Of a DNA stretch of 64,000 nucleotides, positions 1 through 8,021 are shown piece by piece. The notes below the pieces were generated by a model. The model made no database searches. It saw only the letters and a list, made by a program, of their open reading frames with translations, and was not told the DNA's origin. This stretch comes from Deltaproteobacteria bacterium (lineage in GTDB: Bacteria > Desulfobacterota > Desulfomonilia > UBA1062). Where the stretch lies: the NCBI GenBank assembly GCA_018436855.1, contig JAHDKO010000051.1:1-64000 (forward strand), in the 5' to 3' direction. The position numbers and the translations under genes are program-made. Position 1 is the first letter of the stretch. Each line of letters starts with the position of its first letter.

Positions 1-2475
1 GGGGCAATGACGAACCACTGGAACGACATCCAGCATGCGGACGTCATCATGATCCTCGGCTCAAACGCGGCCGAGAATCATCCTATCTCTTTCAAATACG
101 TCAATCTCGCCCGGGAAAAGAGGGGCGCGAAGCTCATCAACGTAGATCCCCGGTTCACCCGGACCTCGGCCACCGCAGACAAGTATGCGCGGCTCAGGTC
201 GGGTACCGACATCGCCTTTGTCGGGGGCATGATCAACTACGCCCTCGAAAACAACAGGATCCAGAAAGACTACGTGGTCAACTATACCAATGCGGCATTC
301 CTGGTGAATCCGGATTTCAAAGGCCCCGTCGACCTTGATGGAGTGTACTCCGGTCTGAACGGCGGCAAGTACGACAAGGCCACCTGGAGCTACCAGCTCG
401 ATGAAAACGGGGTTCCCAAAAAGGACACCACTTTGCGGGATCCCAACTGCGTGTTCCTGCTGCTCAAGAAGCACTACGCACGCTACGACATGGAAACGGT
501 CTGCAGGATAACGGGCGGAGACAGCAAGGACTATGAAGAGATCTACGATCTCTACACATCCACCTGCAGGCCGGAGAAGTCGGCCACCATCATGTACGCC
601 ATGGGCACCACCCAGCACACATACGGGTCGCAGAACGTGCGGGCCTTCTCGGTGCTCCAGCTGCTCCTGGGCAACATCGGGGTCGCAGGAGGCGGCATCA
701 ACGCCCTTCGCGGCGAGAGCAACGTGCAGGGCTCCACAGACCACGCGGCCCTGTTCCACATCCTGCCCGGCTATCTCCAGGCGCCCAAGGCTTCTCAGCA
801 GACGTACCAGAATTACCTCGAGGACAGCACCCCGAAGAACTCCGATCCCAAGAGCGTCAACTGGTGGGGAAACTATCCCAAGTATGCGGCCAGCCTTTTG
901 AAGGCTTGGTGGCGAGATGCCGACCCGGAGAGGTCTTATGATTACATAGGCAAGATCGACGACGGAGTGAACTACTCCACCATTCCCATTATCGAGAGGA
1001 TGGCGTCGGGCAAGATCAACGGCCTGTTCTGCTGGGGCCAGAACCCGGCGGTGGGTTGTCCGAGCGCACGCCTCGTGCGCCGCGCCCTTGCCAAGCTTGA
1101 CTGGCTGGTGGCAGTGGATCTCTGGGAAACCGAGACCGCTTCCTTCTGGCAGCCGGAAGCCGGCGTGGATCCCTCTGCCGTCAAGACCGAGGTGTTCCTG
1201 CTTCCCGCGGCCTCTTCCGTGGAAAAGGAAGGCTCCATCTCCAACTCCGGCAGATGGGCCCAGTGGCGATGGAAGGCGACCGAGCCCCCGGGAGATGCGC
1301 GGGACGACCTGTACATCATATCCGAGCTCGTTCACCGCGTGAAGCACCTCTATGCCAAAGAAGGCGGCGCATTCCCCGAGCCCATTCTCGGGCTCTCCTG
1401 GGATTATGCCAACAGCGGCATGGACGGTTCCGTCCACCACCCCTCTCCCCGCGAGGTGGCGAAAGAGATCAACGGCTTCTTCCTCAAGGATGTCGTGATC
1501 AACGGCACGGCGTACAAGGCCGGTCAGATGGTGCCCAGCTTCGCGCTCCTGCAGGCGGACGGCTCCACCTGCAGCGGCTGCTGGCTCTACTGCAACTCGG
1601 TCACCGATACCGAAAACCGGCTGATGCGCAGGGACAACTCCGACCCCACGGGTCTGGGCTTCTACCACAACTGGGCCTGGTGCTGGCCGGTGAACAGAAG
1701 GATCATCTACAACCGCGCGAGCGTGGACTTGAGCGGTAAACCCTGGGCCAAGGACAAGCCGGTCATCTGGTGGGACGGTCTGAAGAAGACCTGGCTCGGC
1801 GATGTTCCGGACGGTGGCGGCGCGCCGGGAGCCGTGCACCCCTTCATCATGGTCAACCATGGGTACGGGCAGCTCTTCTCGCCCGGCATGGTCGACGGTC
1901 CGTTCCCCGAGCACTACGAGCCCCTGGAGTCGCAGGTACCCAACCTCCTGTCCAAACAGCAGGAGTCTCCTGTCATCACTCGCTATGACAAGGCGGTTCA
2001 GGAGCAGGTGTGCGATCCCATGCTGGTGGAGGGCGCGGCGGCCTGCGTATTCGGCAGCCCCGACAAAGACAGGTTCCCCATCTACTGCACCACCTACCGG
2101 GTCACCGAACACTGGCAGGCAGGCCAGATGACCAGATGGCTGCCTTGGCTCGGCGAGCTGGTTCCGCACATGTTCGTCGAAATGAGCGAGGAGCTGGCGA
2201 AAGAGAAGCAGATCAGAAACGGCGAAGTGGTAAGGATTACCTCCATCAGGAACCAGGAAGGCATTCTTGCGCATGCCATGGTGACGCCCAGGTTCAGGCC
2301 GTTCACCGTCAACGACCAGACGCTCCATCAGGTGGGCATGCTCTGGCACTTCGGATACAAGGGACGGGTGACAGGGGCCATCGCCAATGACCTCACTCCG
2401 CTCGTCGGAGACGCCAACACCATGATTCCCGAGTACAAGGCCTTCCTCGTGAATATCGAAAAGGTGAGGAGGTAA
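1..2475 (+). CDS. fdnG: Formate dehydrogenase-N/O type catalytic (alpha) subunit, 5' truncated by window edge
   Basis: Molybdopterin oxidoreductase that oxidises formate to CO2, normally facing the periplasm and passing electrons to the iron-sulfur beta subunit. The reading frame is open from base 1 (codons for Gly-Ala precede the ATG at 7), and the first residues match the middle of FdnG/FdoG (AMTNHW, then GSNAAENHP and DPRFTRTSA), so roughly the first 190-200 residues lie outside the window, including the expected Tat signal, the N-terminal [4Fe-4S] site and the Cys or selenocysteine ligand. Visible family blocks include GGGINALRGESN, NPAVGCPSA, NSGRWAQWRW, RRDNSDPTGLG and the C-terminal GDANTMIPEYKAFLVNIEKV. 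The stop is 3 bases before the beta-subunit ATG, so fdnGHI form one operon. Family identity is secure; whether it uses selenocysteine cannot be seen here. Confidence 0.95.
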   Translation, partial: GAMTNHWNDIQHADVIMILGSNAAENHPISFKYVNLAREKRGAKLINVDPRFTRTSATADKYARLRSGTDIAFVGGMINYALENNRIQKDYVVNYTNAAFLVNPDFKGPVDLDGVYSGLNGGKYDKATWSYQLDENGVPKKDTTLRDPNCVFLLLKKHYARYDMETVCRITGGDSKDYEEIYDLYTSTCRPEKSATIMYAMGTTQHTYGSQNVRAFSVLQLLLGNIGVAGGGINALRGESNVQGSTDHAALFHILPGYLQAPKASQQTYQNYLEDSTPKNSDPKSVNWWGNYPKYAASLLKAWWRDADPERSYDYIGKIDDGVNYSTIPIIERMASGKINGLFCWGQNPAVGCPSARLVRRALAKLDWLVAVDLWETETASFWQPEAGVDPSAVKTEVFLLPAASSVEKEGSISNSGRWAQWRWKATEPPGDARDDLYIISELVHRVKHLYAKEGGAFPEPILGLSWDYANSGMDGSVHHPSPREVAKEINGFFLKDVVINGTAYKAGQMVPSFALLQADGSTCSGCWLYCNSVTDTENRLMRRDNSDPTGLGFYHNWAWCWPVNRRIIYNRASVDLSGKPWAKDKPVIWWDGLKKTWLGDVPDGGGAPGAVHPFIMVNHGYGQLFSPGMVDGPFPEHYEPLESQVPNLLSKQQESPVITRYDKAVQEQVCDPMLVEGAAACVFGSPDKDRFPIYCTTYRVTEHWQAGQMTRWLPWLGELVPHMFVEMSEELAKEKQIRNGEVVRITSIRNQEGILAHAMVTPRFRPFTVNDQTLHQVGMLWHFGYKGRVTGAIANDLTPLVGDANTMIPEYKAFLVNIEKVRR

Positions 2476-2478
2476 GCC

Positions 2479-3267
2479 ATGACTGAATATATCAAGCTCA
2501 TCGATCTGACCAAATGTACCGGATGCAGGGCGTGCCAGGTGGCTTGCAAGAACTGGAACGACCTTCCCGCAGAGAGCACCGGATTTACCGGGTCTCTGCA
2601 GAATCCGGCCGATCTTTCATACAACACCTGGTGTCTCATCCGGTTCGACGAGATACAAAACGGCTCCGGCATGAACTGGATCATGCGGCACGACGCCTGC
2701 ATGCACTGCGAATGGCCGGCATGCGTCAAGGCCTGCCCGTCGCCCGGCGCCCTCGTACGGACGGACACCGGCGCGGTCGTGCACGATCCGAATTACTGCA
2801 TCGGCTGCAAGGCCTGCACGGCGGCCTGCCCGTTCGACATCCCGCGGTATTCCGCCGAACAGGAGAAGATCGCCAAGTGCACACTGTGCTACGACCGAAT
2901 CACCGACGGCAGAAAGCCCGCATGCGTCACCGCGTGCCCCACCGGCTGCCTCACCTTCGGCCCCAAGGCCGAGATGCTGGCCAAGGCCGATGCCCGGGCC
3001 GCGGAGGTACAGGGGGTTGTCTATCCCCGGAATCCCAAGTACCGGACCAATGTGCTCTACATCATGCCCAAGGCGATCAATGTGGCTCAGCTCCAGCACA
3101 CCAACCCGAACCCCAAGATGCCTACCACCATCCTCTGGTGGAAGAACCTCTTCAAGCCCTTCACCCTGATCGGCATGGGTGCGGTGGCTGGTGCGGCCAT
3201 GCTCCACTACATGGTCAGGGGCCCGCACGAGCCTCATGAACCCGAGAACAAGGAAGGGGGTGAGTGA
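2479..3267 (+). CDS. fdnH: Formate dehydrogenase iron-sulfur (beta) subunit
   Basis: A 262-residue electron-transfer subunit carrying four [4Fe-4S] clusters from the catalytic subunit to cytochrome b. Cysteine groups are visible at 13/16/19/23, 74/77/82/86, 107/110/113/117 and 134/137/149/153, the order expected of FdnH/FdoH. A hydrophobic segment at about residues 226-247 is the C-terminal membrane anchor of this family, so the protein is not a soluble HybA-like subunit. The ATG lies 3 bases after the fdnG stop, with the AGGAGG near the fdnG end as ribosome site. The next gene begins 1 base after its stop. Confidence 0.95.
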   Translation: MTEYIKLIDLTKCTGCRACQVACKNWNDLPAESTGFTGSLQNPADLSYNTWCLIRFDEIQNGSGMNWIMRHDACMHCEWPACVKACPSPGALVRTDTGAVVHDPNYCIGCKACTAACPFDIPRYSAEQEKIAKCTLCYDRITDGRKPACVTACPTGCLTFGPKAEMLAKADARAAEVQGVVYPRNPKYRTNVLYIMPKAINVAQLQHTNPNPKMPTTILWWKNLFKPFTLIGMGAVAGAAMLHYMVRGPHEPHEPENKEGGE

Positions 3268-3268
3268 T

Positions 3269-3913
3269 ATGTCTGCCAAAAAAGAAGGAATGGTCTACGT
3301 CACCTCGCTGCAGGAAAGAATCGTTCACTGGCTCCTGGCCGGAAGCTGCCTGTTCGCGCTGCTGACCGGTCTGGGGCTCATGTTCCACAGTTGGGACTTC
3401 ATCGCAGCACTGCTGGGCGGCCACTATGCCATGAAATGGATGCACATCTTTTCCGGCGTGGTGTTCGCCTTCTCGCTCGTTGCGGCGAGCATCATGTGGT
3501 GGGAGCACTGCAAGTTCGTGCCCGACGACCTCAAGTGGGCGCAGCAGGCCGGCGGCTACCTCTGGGAGGCTCATGACCTGCCTCCGGGAGGCATGTACAA
3601 TGCGGGGCAGAAGCTGTTCTTCTGGGCTGTGTTCGTCTTCGGGATCATCCTGGTGGTCTCCGGGCTCATCATGTTCAACCCGCTGGCGGTCCCGGTCGTC
3701 CTGGCGCGGTGGGCGTATATGCTCCATGCCGCTTCCGTGATGGTCATCGCCTCGTTCTTTATCGTCCATCTCTACCTGGGGACCTTCGGCAACCCCGGCA
3801 CGGTCCAGATCATGTTCCACGGCTGGGCCACCCGGGATTACTGCGAGTTCCACAAGGGCAAGTGGCTGGCCGACAGGGAGAAAAAGGGCGGGGAGGAATC
3901 CCAGGCCTCATAG
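3269..3913 (+). CDS. fdnI: Formate dehydrogenase cytochrome b556 (gamma) subunit
   Basis: A 214-residue membrane diheme cytochrome b that passes formate-derived electrons to the quinone pool. Four transmembrane stretches are visible. Histidines at 20, 59, 153 and 167 align with the heme and menaquinone-site histidines of E. coli FdnI (18, 57, 155, 169). The frame is open further upstream, but ATG 3269 is preceded by a strong AAGGAAGGGGG and starts directly after the fdnH stop, so this start is preferred. It is the last gene of the operon and is followed by a rho-independent terminator. A membrane-bound, quinone-linked enzyme is thus indicated rather than a soluble NAD-linked one. Confidence 0.93.
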   Translation: MSAKKEGMVYVTSLQERIVHWLLAGSCLFALLTGLGLMFHSWDFIAALLGGHYAMKWMHIFSGVVFAFSLVAASIMWWEHCKFVPDDLKWAQQAGGYLWEAHDLPPGGMYNAGQKLFFWAVFVFGIILVVSGLIMFNPLAVPVVLARWAYMLHAASVMVIASFFIVHLYLGTFGNPGTVQIMFHGWATRDYCEFHKGKWLADREKKGGEESQAS

Positions 3914-3936
3914 GAGATTTCCAAGAGTCTGTAACC

Positions 3937-3971
3937 AAGCCGGGGGGCTTCGTGCTCCCCGGCTTTTTTTT
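3937..3971 (+). terminator. Rho-independent terminator of fdnGHI
   Basis: AAGCCGGGG pairs with CCCCGGCTT around a short loop and is followed immediately by eight T residues. It sits 24 bases after the fdnI stop. Confidence 0.9.
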
Positions 3972-4194
3972 GTCGATCTGCTCGAAGCAGCTTCTTGACC
4001 GAAAACCGGCGTCATTGCATATCGAAACCGGGTTTGGTTGCCGGCAACACTGAAAAAGCGGCGAGGGAGGAGGGAGGCGAAGGGGCTCTTCCGCTCTCTG
4101 GACAGCCCTTTCTGAAACATCCGCGGTTCGACTCCAGGCGGCCCCGTAAACTCGCTCCGCTTCGCTTCGCTCAAACAGTACGGGGCCAAGCGCC

Positions 4195-4388
4195 TTCCGT
4201 CTTCACCTTAAAAGAAATCCGTAAACAAGCTTCGAATATCACAGGTTGAGTTTGCATTAATGATTGGTGTGAGTACCAGTACACTTCAAGATTGGGAGCA
4301 AGGTCGCCGCGAGCCAGAAGGTCCGGCAAAAGCCTTACTCAAAGTTGCAGAAAAAGATCCAGAAGCCTTTTCAAGGCTCCTTTCGTAA
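4195..4388 (+). pseudogene. Relic of an XRE/HigA-NadS-like antitoxin HTH gene, frameshifted
   Basis: Frame 3 at 4260-4388 encodes MIGVSTSTLQDWEQGRREPE followed by GPAKALLKVAEKDPEAF, the recognition helix and tail typical of NadS/HigA-type antitoxins. The preceding part of the same domain (APSVFTLKEIRKQ, 4195 to about 4243) lies in another frame and ends at a stop. Reading ACA-GGT-TGA as ACA-(CA)G-GTT-GAG restores the expected NIT-QVEFALMIGV, so a 2-base deletion near 4238-4245 explains the break. No intact N-terminal region or toxin partner is visible upstream; only about 220 bases separate it from the fdn terminator. A shorter protein from ATG 4260 is possible but would lack helix 1 of the HTH. 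Family assignment is by pattern recognition. Confidence 0.65.
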
Positions 4389-4616
4389 TTTCTCATCACT
4401 GAAGCGAACGAAACAGTCCATCCGACCAGGAGTTTGCGCCGGGTCAGTTGATCGGCACGTCCTGAGGTCTGCTTGCCGGAACAGGAAGACCTGATGCCGG
4501 ACAGGGCGTGAAGGGATATCGCGGCCTCCGGGATGAAATCCTGCAGGCGGATAAAGCCCGTATCGCATTTTTCAGGTGAATGCCTTTGCCCTCTTGTGTT
4601 TGACCGTGCGGGCCAT

Positions 4617-4946
4617 ATGGGCTATACCGGGGTGTGGAGGATCCCGGTGTCAGGCTTGCAGGAAATACTGGTCATCGTACTGCTGTTCGTGCTCATCATC
4701 TTTCTTCCCCGCCGCCTGGGAAGGGCGGGAAGCGAGAAAAAGGCAGGGAAGATATTGAAAGCGCTTTCCGGCAGGGCGCGTCTGTGCGTGATCGTCTCCG
4801 CGGTCTGGCTTCTTTCGTGCACGGTTTATTTCCGGCCCTGGTCCGGCGAGATCCTCGAGTTTGCCCTGATCGGCCTGTGCCCGGTCATCCTGGGATGGGG
4901 AGCCCTCTGGGTCGCAGACGGGTTCAAGAAAAACCAGGATGCTTGA
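4617..4946 (+). CDS. Small hypothetical membrane protein
   Basis: About 109 residues with three hydrophobic segments (roughly residues 14-31, 55-72 and 80-100) separated by a short basic loop RRLGRAGSEKKAGK, and a charged tail GFKKNQDA. I do not recognise a family. The frame is open back to an ATG at 4533, which would add 28 polar residues; ATG 4617 is chosen because the added part has no character, but neither start has a convincing ribosome site. It stands alone between the antitoxin relic and the minus-strand disulfide reductase. The hydrophobic pattern makes it more likely than not to be coding. Confidence 0.45.
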   Translation: MGYTGVWRIPVSGLQEILVIVLLFVLIIFLPRRLGRAGSEKKAGKILKALSGRARLCVIVSAVWLLSCTVYFRPWSGEILEFALIGLCPVILGWGALWVADGFKKNQDA

Positions 4947-5089
4947 TTTTTGATTCGTCCGGGCTCAGGTCCGCAGACATACACGCTCAAAGGTAACCTC
5001 CACCTGTATTCCTGAATCACGCCCTGCGGGGTATCCGCAGGCACCGGAAAGATCGAGCTGTTTCGGCAACGGAATCCTTCAGCAATTTT

Positions 5090-6454
5090 CTAGTCCCTGG
5101 CCCTGACCATGTCCGGGATGTCCGAAGAGAAGGTGGGGAAGGCGAAGTCGAAATCGTGGAGATCGCGCGAGGTGATGCCGTGCTCTATGGCAAGGCCGAA
5201 GATGTTGATGAGCTCCTGCGAGGAGTGGCCGAGGATGTGGGCCCCCAGGATCCGGTCGGTATCCCTGTCGATGACGATCTTTGACACGGCCGCAGGCTCG
5301 GTATAGATCTCGGTCATCTTCAGCGGCTTCAGGTCGTGGTACGCGATGTTGAACCTCAATCCCCGCGCCGATGCCTCTTCCTCCGTGATGCCCACCCCGG
5401 CCAGAGAGGGGATGGTGTAGACCACGAAGGGGACGACGCGGTAATCCGGCGTCATGAGATCCTCCGGGGAGACCATGTTGTGCGCAACGATCCGGGCTTC
5501 GTAGGTGGCTACGGGAGAGAGCTGGGGGGAAGACGGCACTGCGTCTCCGGCAACGAAGATATCGTGGTTGGAGACGCTCCGCAGATACTCGTCGAGCACG
5601 ATGCCCTTTCCATCGGTCTCGACCCCGGCCGCATCGAGACCAAGCTCCTGATGGTTGGCTACCCGGCCGGCGCTGTTGATGACGATGTCCGCTTCAATGG
5701 TGCTCGACTCGTTTTTCTGACCGAAGGTGACGGCGAACCCGGAAGATTCCCGGGCAATGGATTGAACGCTCACGCCGGGAATCACCTCCGCCCCCAGCGA
5801 CTGGGTGAATTCTACGAGCTCCCCGACCAGGTTCTGGTCGAACGCAGGAAGGATCCTCTGAGCAGCGTCCAGAACCGTAACCGATACCCCCGCGCGCAGG
5901 AAGATGTGGGCAAACTCCATACCGATGGGGCCGCCGCCGATGAAGATGGCCGAAGAAGGACGGTAGCCGATCTCCAGGAGCTCGTCGCTGGTCAGCGTGT
6001 TTTCGAACCCCGGAATGGGAAGTTTCCTGGGCCTCGACCCGGTGGCAATGACGATCTTCTCTCCATAATAGGTCTTTCCATTCACCTCCACGGTATGGGG
6101 GCCCGTGAACCGGGCGCGGCCGAAAAGCACCCGGATTCCGAGCCTTTTGAGCCTTTCCTCGTGATCCCGGGGTATGTTCTCGATCAGGGCGTTTTTCAGG
6201 TCGATGAGACCGTTCCAGTCCAGGTGCGCGTCCTGGACCGTGATGCGGTGCCGCGGCGCCAGCCGGATATTTTCCATGATCTCGGCCGATGAAAGGAGCA
6301 CCTTCTTGGGGATGCACCCCTTCAGCGGACAGGTTCCCCCGAGCATCTCCGCCTCGACCATGAGGGTGGTCGCCCCGGACCTGCGGGCAATGATGGCAGC
6401 CGGCCTCCCGGCAGGACCTCCTCCCAGGATGATGATGTCAAAACGCTGTTCCAT
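5090..6454 (-). CDS. FAD/NAD(P)-dependent disulfide reductase family protein (dihydrolipoamide dehydrogenase/mercuric reductase-like)
   Basis: A 454-residue class I flavin disulfide oxidoreductase. FAD site GGGPAG at residues 11-16, redox-active pair C42/C47 in GGTCPLKGCIPKK, NAD(P) site GGGPIG, second FAD block IFVAGDAV and a C-terminal dimerisation domain. ATG 6454 is preceded by CAAGGAGGTG; the frame is open further upstream but without a better start. In lipoamide and glutathione reductases the C-terminal HPTxxE supplies a His-Glu acid-base dyad; here the matching segment is AFPTFSSD, so His is replaced by Phe439 and Glu by Ser444. A classical dithiol substrate is therefore uncertain. It is divergent from a glutaredoxin-like protein and an FTR catalytic subunit, suggesting a role in thiol redox. 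Substrate unknown. Confidence 0.85.
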   Translation of the reverse strand: MEQRFDIIILGGGPAGRPAAIIARRSGATTLMVEAEMLGGTCPLKGCIPKKVLLSSAEIMENIRLAPRHRITVQDAHLDWNGLIDLKNALIENIPRDHEERLKRLGIRVLFGRARFTGPHTVEVNGKTYYGEKIVIATGSRPRKLPIPGFENTLTSDELLEIGYRPSSAIFIGGGPIGMEFAHIFLRAGVSVTVLDAAQRILPAFDQNLVGELVEFTQSLGAEVIPGVSVQSIARESSGFAVTFGQKNESSTIEADIVINSAGRVANHQELGLDAAGVETDGKGIVLDEYLRSVSNHDIFVAGDAVPSSPQLSPVATYEARIVAHNMVSPEDLMTPDYRVVPFVVYTIPSLAGVGITEEEASARGLRFNIAYHDLKPLKMTEIYTEPAAVSKIVIDRDTDRILGAHILGHSSQELINIFGLAIEHGITSRDLHDFDFAFPTFSSDIPDMVRARD

Positions 6455-6669
6455 GGCACCTCCTTGTGGGGCTGCGGGCACGTTCCAGAGCCTCTGCCGC
6501 CATCCGGGGTTCCTTCTCGCCCGGAGGGTTCCCGGGCCGGCTGCGACGGGACGCTTCGATACAGTGAATAGTAGCAAAGCACGTTCATCTTTCAAGGGTT
6601 ACCGCACGGCGGCCGGTTCATTCCACAGTGAATCCCGCCTGGAGGATCTTTCAGCGGGAGCTGGCTCTA

Positions 6670-6698
6670 TTGAATTCACCCGCGGGCAGCATTATTGT
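6670..6698 (+). promoter_or_regulatory. Candidate sigma-70 promoter for the glutaredoxin/FTR operon
   Basis: TTGAAT, 17-base spacer, TATTGT, ending 19 bases before the ATG at 6718 and just before the ribosome site AAAAAAGGAGGAG. The -10 is a moderate match only. Confidence 0.35.
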
Positions 6699-6717
6699 AC
6701 AAAAAAGGAGGAGATCC

Positions 6718-6969
6718 ATGGCCGCAAAAGTCAAGATGTATACGCTCAGTACCTGCAGCCACTGTAAGGCCACCAAACAGTTCATGAACGACAACGAGGT
6801 CGACTATGAATACGTCGATGTCGATCTGCTCGACGGGGAGGACCGGATGAGTATCATGGAGGAAGTGAAAGAGATCAACTCCCACCTCAGCTTCCCCACG
6901 ATCATCATCGGGGAGCGGATTATCATCGGCTTCCGCGAGGAGGAGATCCGGGAGGTGCTCGGCCTGTGA
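6718..6969 (+). CDS. Glutaredoxin-family protein
   Basis: An 83-residue thioredoxin-fold protein. The active-site dithiol is CSHC in TLSTCSHCKATKQF near the N terminus, followed by a cis-proline block SFPTIII and GF-EEEI, typical of small NrdH/glutaredoxin-like proteins. ATG 6718 follows AAAAAAGGAGGAG. Its stop TGA overlaps the GTG start of the FTR gene (GTGA), so the two are translationally coupled. Coupling to an FTR catalytic subunit suggests it may be the thiol acceptor that FTR reduces; this is inference. Confidence 0.85.
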   Translation: MAAKVKMYTLSTCSHCKATKQFMNDNEVDYEYVDVDLLDGEDRMSIMEEVKEINSHLSFPTIIIGERIIIGFREEEIREVLGL

Positions 6970-7301
6970 CCACGGACGTACGGAAGCTCTATGAGATGCT
7001 CAGGAAGGTCCAGGAGGCGAAGGGGTATTATTTCAACAAAGACCTTGATGTGGTCTTCGACCTGCTGCAGGCGCTCTTGATCAACAGGGAGCGGTACGGT
7101 TACATGTGCTGCCCCTGCAGACTTGCCTCCGGCGACAAGGAATGGGATCAAGACATCATCTGTCCCTGCATCTATCGCGCCCCCGACGTTGCGGAGTACG
7201 GGAACTGCTACTGCAACCTCTATGTCTCGAAGGAGTGGAACGAGGACAGGGTCCCGCACGTATACGTGCCTGAAAGGAGGCCGCTCGATAAGATCAGGTG
7301 A
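6966..7301 (+). CDS. Ferredoxin:thioredoxin reductase catalytic subunit-like protein
   Basis: A 111-residue protein with the three Cys-x-Cys motifs of the FTR catalytic (beta) chain: CPC at 49-51, CPC at 66-68 and CYC at 81-83, plus an extra Cys48. Plant and cyanobacterial FTR has CPC-x16-CPC-x8-CHC; here the spacings are 14 and 12, and His of CHC is Tyr. In the family these cysteines bind a [4Fe-4S] cluster beside a redox disulfide, reducing thioredoxin-fold partners with ferredoxin electrons. No variable (alpha) subunit gene is nearby. It starts with GTG overlapping the glutaredoxin stop. Partner proteins are not provable from sequence. Confidence 0.82.
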   Translation: MTTDVRKLYEMLRKVQEAKGYYFNKDLDVVFDLLQALLINRERYGYMCCPCRLASGDKEWDQDIICPCIYRAPDVAEYGNCYCNLYVSKEWNEDRVPHVYVPERRPLDKIR

Positions 7302-7401
7302 GGCCTTCCCGGGGGTCTTCTACCTCTATCTCGGGCCGCCCGGGTTCCCGCTGGGCAACGTATGCAGAGTGGTCCGGTGAGGAGCCTGACAGCGGGAACG
7401 G

Positions 7402-7707
7402 TCAGGAAAAAAGAAGGGTGAGAATATCCTGCTCGATATAGGTGAAGCGGATGCCCATACCCTGCTCGTCGGTCCTCGCCACAAAACCCTGTGCCCACAG
7501 GGGCTTGCCGATGAGCTGTCCGGTGTGGAGCCTCAGGGCCACATACGCGTTTTTGGAAAGGGCGGATTCGGTCCGGAGGAAAATCCCGTTTCTGCTCACG
7601 TCCGCAACGGTTCCGCCGCCGGCATCCGTCATGGTGTCGGTATAGGTGATGGTGGCGTCCATGGTGCCGGAAATCTTCACCCTGGTATTCTTCCGTCTGT
7701 TTCGCAT
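7402..7707 (-). CDS. PilZ-domain protein, probable cyclic-di-GMP binder
   Basis: A 101-residue single-domain protein. It begins with the basic c-di-GMP motif RRKNTRV (residues 4-10), followed by DVSRNGIFL, the D/NxSxxG motif, and a beta-barrel pattern ending GMGIRFTYIEQD. No other domain is attached, so it would act as a small adaptor. The gene is convergent with the FTR gene. A GAF-GGDEF diguanylate cyclase lies elsewhere in the window (59923-60966), but no direct link can be drawn. Confidence 0.8.
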   Translation of the reverse strand: MRNRRKNTRVKISGTMDATITYTDTMTDAGGGTVADVSRNGIFLRTESALSKNAYVALRLHTGQLIGKPLWAQGFVARTDEQGMGIRFTYIEQDILTLLFS

Positions 7708-8021
7708 CGCTCGATCACTCCGTGCCGGATAACCGCCACGCGGGATCCATGGCGGCCGGGCAAGCAGGACGGGAAGAAAAATATCGACGCAAGGCCAGCT
7801 TTTTTTTCAGCCCGTCTTAGCGGGCAATCTTTCAAAAGATAGTATAATCCTTATTCATAGGAAAATCAAGGAAATGCCGCCGGAGTGCTCCGCCATAATC
7901 ATCACGGGATTGAATCAGGGATTTATGTTATGGTACATCCAGGAATTCCCGGTGAACGGCGACGGTGCATACCCTGGCGGCGTATTCCCGGGATTGAACC
8001 GGAGGCGGGCGGTACGATCAT
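7708..8021. other. Intergenic stretch between the PilZ and histidine-kinase genes
   Basis: No convincing gene. It holds the divergent start regions of the PilZ gene and the kinase. A TATAAT at 7843-7848 could be a -10 element on the plus strand, but no good -35 lies at the right distance. Confidence 0.4.

Noticed and set aside
61-2349. Long open frame antisense to fdnG
   Set aside because: Its translation mirrors the fdnG codons, has no domain pattern, and arises from high GC in the opposite strand.
4120-4150. tRNA-like T-loop word GGTTCGACTCC
   Set aside because: The flanking bases do not form a T-stem, and no acceptor, D or anticodon arms can be built around it; neither a tRNA nor an att site can be supported.
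5023-5041. CCTGCGG/CCGCAGG hairpin as terminator of the disulfide reductase gene
   Set aside because: A perfect 7-bp stem, but no T run follows in the direction of transcription.
7385-7415. CCTGAC/GTCAGG hairpin next to an A run, as a terminator between the FTR and PilZ genes
   Set aside because: The T run would come before, not after, the hairpin on the minus strand, and there is none on the plus strand.
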